Part shown: one piece after another, positions 57,960 through 64,000 of the stretch | Layout of the letters: each line of letters opens with the position of its first letter | How positions within the stretch are numbered: the first letter of the stretch is position 1 | Assembly: GCA_029298735.1 (NCBI GenBank) | Contig: JANSLP010000038.1 | Span: 62,001 to 126,000 of the forward strand | Origin: Ophiostoma sp. CBS 140.51 | Taxonomy: Eukaryota > Ascomycota > Sordariomycetes > Ophiostomatales > Ophiostomataceae | Direction of reading: 5' to 3' | Length of the DNA: 64,000 nucleotides | The notes under the pieces: generated by a model | What the model saw: the letters and a program-made list of their open reading frames with translations, nothing else | What the model was told of the DNA's origin: nothing | Database searches by the model: none | Translations under genes and position numbers: made by a program

Positions 57960-60900
57960 TTATGTCTCCTCGGCGGCTTGTTGGGACTCCTCCTTGTTAG
58001 TATAGACCTTGATGAAGCCGGCCGGATCACACGCCTTCTCCAGGTTGATGCGGTTGTCCTTAACCCACTGCCGCACCGCTGCCTTGGAAAGACGAACACG
58101 CTGTACCTCCCTTGGAGGGTCGACCACCGCACTGCCTGCCGCTACACTGCCGGATGTTACTGTCCCAGATGCCGCACCGTTGCCCGCCTGCGCCCCCGAC
58201 GACGACGAGTTGGCTGCGGCCGCTGCCGAAGCACCTGCTGCTGCCGAGACACTATTTGTGGCAGCCGTTGACGATGTTGCATCGGGCGCATCAGGATCGT
58301 CCGAGGCCGCGGCTTGCTCATCAGGGTTGACCAATACATTTTCGCAGTATTTCTTGGGCAGACCCATGCCGGCATCCTCGACAATACCCATGTCACGAAG
58401 AGCATACAGGCAGTCATCACGCACAATCCACGTGGCCCGGCTGCAGTCGTCAATATCAATGACCAGCGAGTCGTTATCTGTGCTGTTGCTACCTCCTTTG
58501 GTGCCTTTTGTTCCAGAGGTAGAGGCAGAGGACTGTCCGTAGGGTGGCGGAATAGTTGGCGGAGGAATGACTGTGGCTTGAGGGACCAAGGAAGACGAGG
58601 TGGCCGAAAAGCTCGAGAGCGACGATGTTGCGGTCGTGATATCGACGCTCAACAGCCACCGCGCAATCTCGCTACCCCAGAACCGTTTGTAGCCCTTCTT
58701 GCCCAGGTCAGAGATGGGCTTCTCGGGCCCACCCAGGATGCCTTCGCGGCGCGAGATCTCGTAGGAGATGCCCATGAGCAGTGCGCCGAGTCCCTTGCGC
58801 TGCCATGGCGGGAAGACCAAGATGCAGGCCAAATTGTTGTTGTCCCAAGACATCTTTTCTTTGGAGAAAAATCCGACAACTCGTGGACGGGGTGCCGCAC
58901 CCAGGATGCTAGCCTGGCCGTTGGCGTTGGCACCGCCCATGGGCGAAGCCGTGGCCGTGGCGGCCGCTCGTAGTGACGACGGCAGCGAGGGCGGCGGCGT
59001 GTAGACCAGCAAAAAATAGTAGAAGCCCGTGACGTCAAAGAAGACGGACTTGTTGTCGAGGAATAGCTTGGCAAAGAGGGACAGGTTCTGGCAAAAGAGC
59101 ACGTCTTTTTCGCCGTCGACCTCCCATATGCTCCACTCGCCTTCGTCCTTGACGACCTGCTCGACGTAGTGGATGTCAGCCTCGCTGCTCACGCGCTTGC
59201 GCTTGCCCTTGGGTGTTGTTGATGAGACCGGCACACGGATCGTGCGTACACCTTTGGGATGCACATAGACCTTTTTACCCGGAATCTGGAACTGAGACTC
59301 GCAGACCTGCACATGGCCATGCCAGGGGACAATCTCCTTGGAGTATTTGAAGCAAAACGGGCACACATAAAGCCGGTCAAGCATCGGTGGAGCGTCCTTG
59401 CCGCCATGGCTGTGGCCGTGGCCATGAGGATGGTGGGAGTGCTGGTAGTGGTGGCTGGGTTGGTGAACGTTGTTCTCCTTGATGGCACCCTTGCCCTGGT
59501 GGTTGCCGCGGCTGTGGTGGGTGTTCCCAGCGGTGTCGCCCAGTACTTCCTTACCGTAGTAGGACGGATACCAGGCCTTGAAGCAGATCTCTCCCAAGAC
59601 AACCTTGTCGATGTTACGATCGGGCTGGCTGGGACTGGACGGTGGTACGGCGGATGTAGCGGTTTGTGACGTGGCCGACGTAGGTGTAGTTGCGGACCTC
59701 GGTGCGGTTGAGGTGGTGTTGCTGGCAGCCGTCGTTATGACGGTCTGCTTCGGTGTTCTGCTCGACTGTTGTTGCTGTTTTGGCAGAACTTCGTCACGCA
59801 GCTGCTGGACAGCCTTTGGCTTTTGTGATTGTGGCTGTAGCTGTGGCCGTGGCTGCAGAGGTGCGAGTTGTGTTGGGGATGTGGGAATGGGAGGAGGTTG
59901 GATGGGTGTCGTCTTGGGATACCGCTGTGCTGGTGGCGAGGCAGGCGGCTTGATCTCGGTGATCGTTTTGGGCCGAGCGAGAGCGGCTGGCGATGTCGAT
60001 GAAAGGGCAAGAGGCGCAGGAGGTTTGATGGTCGTCTCTCTCTTTGGGAGTATCGGTGCCGGCACTGGAGAGACAGCCGTTGCTGCTGTGACTGGTGGTG
60101 GAGGAGATGGAGGCACGACCTCTGTGACTACTGGTCTGGCGGAGGGAATCTTTGGAGGGGACACGGGTGTGATCGATGCCGGGACGCCGTTTGTCCGTTT
60201 TGGTCGACGCACAGCGGGTGATGGTAGTGGTGGTGCTGGCACCTTGGTCCGAGGTGGTAGAATAGTCGCAGGACCGGCAAGTTCGTCTTCTGTGTCGTCG
60301 ATCTCTTCCTCTTCTTCCCCCTCCTCCTCCTCCGCTTCTTCCTCTTGGTCGTCCCCGTCTTCAGCCTCCTCCTCGCCCTCTTCTTCAGCCTCGTCAGCGT
60401 CCGCCTCAGAGTCAGCAATCTCGCTGTCCTTGACGGCCTGCCTCGTCGTCCGTTTCGTAGTTGCTGGACGAGCTGCTGTCTTGGATTGGGTGCCGTTGGT
60501 CTGCGGCTGTTTTGGTGGACGCCTTGGTCGTCCTGGCCGTGATGGCAGTGTCTTGCCTCCGCGCAACTGCCGTGGCCCTTCCTCTGGCTCTGGCTGGCCT
60601 ATCGTCTTGACTGGCCGTCCTCTCGTAGCTCTCGTCATTTTCGGAGACTCCTGTGTTTCTTCTTCGTTCTCTTCGCCCCCCTCCTCTGCTTCTGGCTCGT
60701 CCTCGTTGCTCGACTGTTCCCGCTCGTTGGCCGATGTCCTTCGCGTCCGTCTCGTGCCGTGCCGTGTCGTTGTGCCCGTAGTATCGCCAGCGTTCGGTGT
60801 TGCACTTGTGTTTCCTCGCAAGGTGCGTCTTTGGGGCACTTCTTTTGGTGGTACGGGGAGTGGGGGAGGAGGAATCGAGGTCTGGCGCGTCACACGGCGC

Positions 60901-60974
60901 GTCTTTCCGGTCTGCGAGGCTGCGGCCGTGGCCTCTTCGTCGTCATCTGTCCGTTTTCGCTTCGAGGGAGCCAT
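57960..60974 (-). CDS. MYST-family histone acetyltransferase, Sas2-type
   Basis: Single exon, 1004 residues, ATG at 60974. Residues 1-470 are low complexity: Lys/Arg patches, a Glu/Asp block near 190-230, then Pro/Ser/Thr-rich sequence. A His-rich stretch near 505-525 precedes the MYST zinc finger (Cys538, Cys541, His554, Cys558). The acetyltransferase core follows: WEVDGEKDVLFCQNL, autoacetylation-site Lys636, Cys717 in LACILVFPPWQRKGLG (acetyl-CoA loop) and Glu751 in GGPEKPISDLG. Ala/Ser-rich insertions interrupt it near 670-690, 790-830 and 890-950. There is no chromo-barrel, which argues against Esa1. The finger and core resemble Sas2, which in yeast acetylates H4K16 with Sas4 and Sas5. 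A Sas3-type assignment is less likely but possible. Confidence 0.85.
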   Translation of the reverse strand: MAPSKRKRTDDDEEATAAASQTGKTRRVTRQTSIPPPPLPVPPKEVPQRRTLRGNTSATPNAGDTTGTTTRHGTRRTRRTSANEREQSSNEDEPEAEEGGEENEEETQESPKMTRATRGRPVKTIGQPEPEEGPRQLRGGKTLPSRPGRPRRPPKQPQTNGTQSKTAARPATTKRTTRQAVKDSEIADSEADADEAEEEGEEEAEDGDDQEEEAEEEEGEEEEEIDDTEDELAGPATILPPRTKVPAPPLPSPAVRRPKRTNGVPASITPVSPPKIPSARPVVTEVVPPSPPPPVTAATAVSPVPAPILPKRETTIKPPAPLALSSTSPAALARPKTITEIKPPASPPAQRYPKTTPIQPPPIPTSPTQLAPLQPRPQLQPQSQKPKAVQQLRDEVLPKQQQQSSRTPKQTVITTAASNTTSTAPRSATTPTSATSQTATSAVPPSSPSQPDRNIDKVVLGEICFKAWYPSYYGKEVLGDTAGNTHHSRGNHQGKGAIKENNVHQPSHHYQHSHHPHGHGHSHGGKDAPPMLDRLYVCPFCFKYSKEIVPWHGHVQVCESQFQIPGKKVYVHPKGVRTIRVPVSSTTPKGKRKRVSSEADIHYVEQVVKDEGEWSIWEVDGEKDVLFCQNLSLFAKLFLDNKSVFFDVTGFYYFLLVYTPPPSLPSSLRAAATATASPMGGANANGQASILGAAPRPRVVGFFSKEKMSWDNNNLACILVFPPWQRKGLGALLMGISYEISRREGILGGPEKPISDLGKKGYKRFWGSEIARWLLSVDITTATSSLSSFSATSSSLVPQATVIPPPTIPPPYGQSSASTSGTKGTKGGSNSTDNDSLVIDIDDCSRATWIVRDDCLYALRDMGIVEDAGMGLPKKYCENVLVNPDEQAAASDDPDAPDATSSTAATNSVSAAAGASAAAAANSSSSGAQAGNGAASGTVTSGSVAAGSAVVDPPREVQRVRLSKAAVRQWVKDNRINLEKACDPAGFIKVYTNKEESQQAAEET

Positions 60975-61510
60975 TGTGAGAAAATGTTTCGTTGAACTTG
61001 TTTTTTGATATCGCCAATTGCCCGTTAGAAAGCGTTCCTGAAGCTACCGAAAGCTCCCGCGTTCTTTCGTTATAGTGCAAACTCGCTGGAAAGGCCGTTT
61101 CGCGATGCCTTTGTTGCGGACGGCCGCAACAAGTGGTGGATGGGCAATCCGGTTGGTGCTTGGTCAAAAAGGGTTTGCCATGACCTTGCAGATAGAAAAT
61201 AAATAAAAAGAACGTGAGTTTTCCCCGTTCCAAGGAGGTTTGGCCGATTGTGTCGCCGCGTCGCCCTCCTTTCCAAAATATGCGCATTCTCCCCCGCACG
61301 CGGTTTCACGTTATCAATCACGTGCATCTACCACACGCTTCGCACCACTTAGATGCACGCTTTTAGCAGTTGCCAATTTTGAGAATCTTTAATTGACTTT
61401 TTAACGTCACAGCCTCGCCCAAATCGTCAGCAAACAGCACCTGGCCATATTTTCGAGCAATTGGGCCCATTTTCGACACCCGAGATGAGAGCGACACACC
61501 TTCCGCCATT
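60975..61510. other. Divergent promoter region between the acetyltransferase and the right-edge gene
   Basis: 536 bases between two divergent start codons. No frame of note. It must hold both promoters and leaders. No specific elements are assigned. Confidence 0.55.
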
Positions 61511-64000
61511 ATGATGGCCCCACGAATCGCCCTGCTCAAGGGCATGGCTCGACACGGCCCCGAACGACGGCCTGTCCCCCATCATCACAGCCCGCTCTGG
61601 ACGACGTCAATATGCAGTGCTTTGCGGACTTTACGATGCACCTCGACAGCCACGGTCAGCGTGATCCGCGCCGATGTTGACCGGCTGACCGGCCGCTCAC
61701 GAACCTCTACACCCCGCCGCCAACGACGATACCGACGGTTTCCCAAGTTCTTGAAAGAATCGCCGAATGCGACAATCGCGATGCGTCTCAAGAGCCGCTC
61801 GACGGCTCTGACCTTTGAGGCTTGGAAACGGTTCGACGACGTGGCCCGCAGCAAGAGTTTGAGGCTGCCAGTGGTGGCGTTGCAGATGATGATCCGCAAC
61901 GAGGAAGCAAACCGGCCAACAAGTCTGTCAGAGAGTCTTTGCGATCTAGCTGACTGGCGCGTTCGGCTCAATAGTCTGGCCTTCAAGGGCATCACCGAGG
62001 CTGATATACAGCATTGGGTATGGATTCTGGCGGCACCCGACCCGGATGAGCGCATTGCGCGCTTTGTGTCCAACAGCGAGCGCCCCAAACCGCTGTTCTT
62101 GCTCTTTCAGTTGCTGCGGCGCGACGAGACGTTCCACAAGGGAAGCTCATTGATTGGCATCTATAACCACATATCTCGACACCATGTGCGGTCACGAACG
62201 ACACCGCCAGAGGCCGTACTGCCCTTTGGTGCTGTGCGCCGCACCCTCGACCCGGGACTTAACATGGCGCCGCAGACATTTGCCACGCTGCTTCGGCTGC
62301 TTGTCCACCATTACCTTCGCATATGGCCATCTGCTCTACCAGCTGTTGCGCGTCTTGTGGCAGAGTACGTCGAAACATTGCCGCGCATGGTCAAGCGGGG
62401 CGAGAGGCAGGCGTTTGCCGATGCCTGCCATATCTTCAACTACGCCCTGATGTTGTTCCAGCGCAAATCGCCCGTCAGCCCGGTGTTCCAGATGCGCTAC
62501 AACTGGCGCGCCCAAAAGGTCTTGCTGGCCATGTCGACGACTTTGCCACGACCACTGATTATCAACCGTGCTGGCTTCCGTGCCATTCGCCGCGTTATGT
62601 TGGCGCTCGGCAAGTCACCAGCTGAGCACAGAGTAGCCTTGCGTATGGCCCGCACATGGCCACCCTACCGACGTGACTGGGACGGCCGTGATGAGGAGCG
62701 TCAGCCACAAGACGATTTCAGCCGCAGCGCCCAGGCTGGTGTGCTAATGCGCGAGGCTGGTTATGCAGAGGTGGAACACGACCGAGCTCTCGGGGTGCTG
62801 GGCGGTGTGCTGCCAGGCGAGTTGCCGACTGTCCAGACACGATCTCTAAGCCCACGTATATGGACTGGTAGTCAGGCCAGTCTCAACATTTTCTCCACCT
62901 GGGCGGCTCGGGTCAAAGCAACACGCGACGTTAACGAGGCATGGCACGAGTTCAAGGAAGCGCGGCTCACTACGGACGGCAATGCTATGCTGCCCAATAC
63001 CCAAGTGTACGCTGAAATGTTCAAGAAGCTGCTGGCTGCGCCCGTCGCACGCCATCGCTCCTCATATACGTCCTCCCACTCTGAACAGCTGGACGGCAAA
63101 GAAATACTCCCTGGCGACGCCAAGGAAGTCTTTCCTGTCAATGATGCCACCCTGACACCCTTTGAGAAGCAGCGGTTACGCCCGCCCTCTGTAGCTACGC
63201 TCTACAGCCAGATGATCCATGGGGGCACACATCCAGTCGGTGACTGTCTCTCGGTCCTCTTGCAAAATGCACCGACGCTCGATACCGCAACAAAATATCT
63301 GCACGACAGCCAAATCAGCAGAGATATTATCGATGCTCTCAAATTACCACCTCCGCCTTCTTCCAATTCCTCACCTTTCTCCCACTCACGAAAATCATCA
63401 CATCACCACCACCATAAACACCACCATAAGCAAAAACAGCCTTCACCTCTATCCCTCGATCTCCTCCGTGGCATTCCCCTCCCCAACTTTAATGCATACA
63501 TCTACTTAATGTGCCGTTTCCAGCCCCGACTGACGGCCGAACCTGCCCGTCTCGGCAAACAGCGCCGGACGGGCCTTATCCACCATGCCATTCACCTCTG
63601 CGCCCATCGCCTGCCGCCTAACACGACAGAAGGCCGCACATACAAGGCGCCGTGGCACAACATCATGCGAACCCTCGCACAGCCCAAGCTCATGGTCAGC
63701 CCAGAGCATACCGACGACCGGCGGTTCCAAGACACCGAGGCGTTGGCGCTAGCGCTCAAGGTCTTTGAGCAGGTCTCTCGGGTCGGTGGTGTCGACACTG
63801 TCTTGTTTGAGAGCTTCTGCAAGGTCGTGGGAAAGTCTTTGCGATGGGCCGATCTGACACCCCCTGCTGCCAAGGATGCCTCTGAGAGTGCACCTGCCGA
63901 CAAGATACTTGAGGGCATCATGCAGTCACAGGCCGTCAATGCTTCTCCAACTCCAACCACCGTACAAATGGAAGCCGAACTGCTACGCAAAGCACAGGCT
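61511..64000 (+). CDS. Partial large alpha-helical protein, putative mitochondrial (3' end beyond window)
   Basis: An uninterrupted frame of 830 codons from ATG 61511 (a second ATG is at 61514) to the window edge, with no stop; the C-terminus is missing. The first 100 residues contain many Arg and few acidic residues (GRSRTSTPRRQRRYRRF), typical of a mitochondrial presequence. The remainder reads as repeated amphipathic helices (for example TFATLLRLLVHHYLRIW), suggesting a helical-repeat or PPR-like mitochondrial RNA protein, but no repeat consensus could be proved. A His/Lys-rich low-complexity patch lies near residues 628-645. It is transcribed divergently from the MYST gene. The function is unknown; coding status is strong because of frame length and GC-rich codons. 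Confidence 0.82.
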   Translation, partial: MMAPRIALLKGMARHGPERRPVPHHHSPLWTTSICSALRTLRCTSTATVSVIRADVDRLTGRSRTSTPRRQRRYRRFPKFLKESPNATIAMRLKSRSTALTFEAWKRFDDVARSKSLRLPVVALQMMIRNEEANRPTSLSESLCDLADWRVRLNSLAFKGITEADIQHWVWILAAPDPDERIARFVSNSERPKPLFLLFQLLRRDETFHKGSSLIGIYNHISRHHVRSRTTPPEAVLPFGAVRRTLDPGLNMAPQTFATLLRLLVHHYLRIWPSALPAVARLVAEYVETLPRMVKRGERQAFADACHIFNYALMLFQRKSPVSPVFQMRYNWRAQKVLLAMSTTLPRPLIINRAGFRAIRRVMLALGKSPAEHRVALRMARTWPPYRRDWDGRDEERQPQDDFSRSAQAGVLMREAGYAEVEHDRALGVLGGVLPGELPTVQTRSLSPRIWTGSQASLNIFSTWAARVKATRDVNEAWHEFKEARLTTDGNAMLPNTQVYAEMFKKLLAAPVARHRSSYTSSHSEQLDGKEILPGDAKEVFPVNDATLTPFEKQRLRPPSVATLYSQMIHGGTHPVGDCLSVLLQNAPTLDTATKYLHDSQISRDIIDALKLPPPPSSNSSPFSHSRKSSHHHHHKHHHKQKQPSPLSLDLLRGIPLPNFNAYIYLMCRFQPRLTAEPARLGKQRRTGLIHHAIHLCAHRLPPNTTEGRTYKAPWHNIMRTLAQPKLMVSPEHTDDRRFQDTEALALALKVFEQVSRVGGVDTVLFESFCKVVGKSLRWADLTPPAAKDASESAPADKILEGIMQSQAVNASPTPTTVQMEAELLRKAQA

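Noticed and set aside
59578..61008. 476-codon plus-strand frame antisense to the MYST gene
   Set aside because: It starts at TTG and mirrors low-complexity codons of the opposite strand. The minus-strand frame carries the real domains.

Overview
The window looks like nuclear DNA of a filamentous ascomycete (Pezizomycotina, most likely a Sordariomycete). The introns are short (about 50-100 nt) with GTAAGT-type donors, CTAAC-like branch sites and CAG/TAG acceptors. There is an AspRS-DUF2156 fusion gene of the kind known from higher fungi. The nuclear atp9 precursor has the same plan as the Neurospora protein (147 residues, 66-residue presequence). The genus cannot be fixed from the sequence alone.

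Layout. 0.4-6 kb: a divergent pair, an alpha/beta-hydrolase on the minus strand (probable erdH) and an aspartyl-tRNA synthetase/DUF2156 fusion on the plus strand (erdS). Together these would add and remove aspartate on ergosterol. 6.7-9.6 kb: a six-helix membrane protein with three exons and a small Arg/Ser/Tyr-rich protein. 9.6-18.3 kb: no recognisable gene. 18.3-20.2 kb: a Mep1/3-type ammonium transporter with three exons. 22.5-24.9 kb: a minus-strand atypical protein-kinase-like protein. 25-37.9 kb: no recognisable gene, and the last 2.5 kb is a pyrimidine-rich leader-like stretch. 37.9-41.4 kb: a seven-exon Zn(II)2Cys6 regulator whose first exon appears to be just the ATG. 41.4-50.3 kb: no recognisable gene. 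50.3-51.1 kb: nuclear atp9 (F-ATPase subunit c) on the minus strand, with a two-codon last exon. 51.1-58 kb: no recognisable gene. 58-61 kb: a Sas2-type MYST acetyltransferase on the minus strand. 61.5 kb to the end: a divergent open frame that runs off the window, with a mitochondrial-type N-terminus.

Ten genes account for roughly 18 kb of coding sequence in 64 kb. Four gaps of 6.8-13 kb hold no supportable protein gene. Most longer open frames there begin at TTG or GTG, have pyrimidine-biased composition, and are best explained as chance frames in leaders or non-coding transcripts.

The only clear functional set is the sterol-aspartylation pair. The other genes serve separate housekeeping or regulatory roles: ammonium uptake, ATP synthesis, chromatin and transcription. 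Exon joints were checked by hand for frame consistency, but no transcript data or database search was available.
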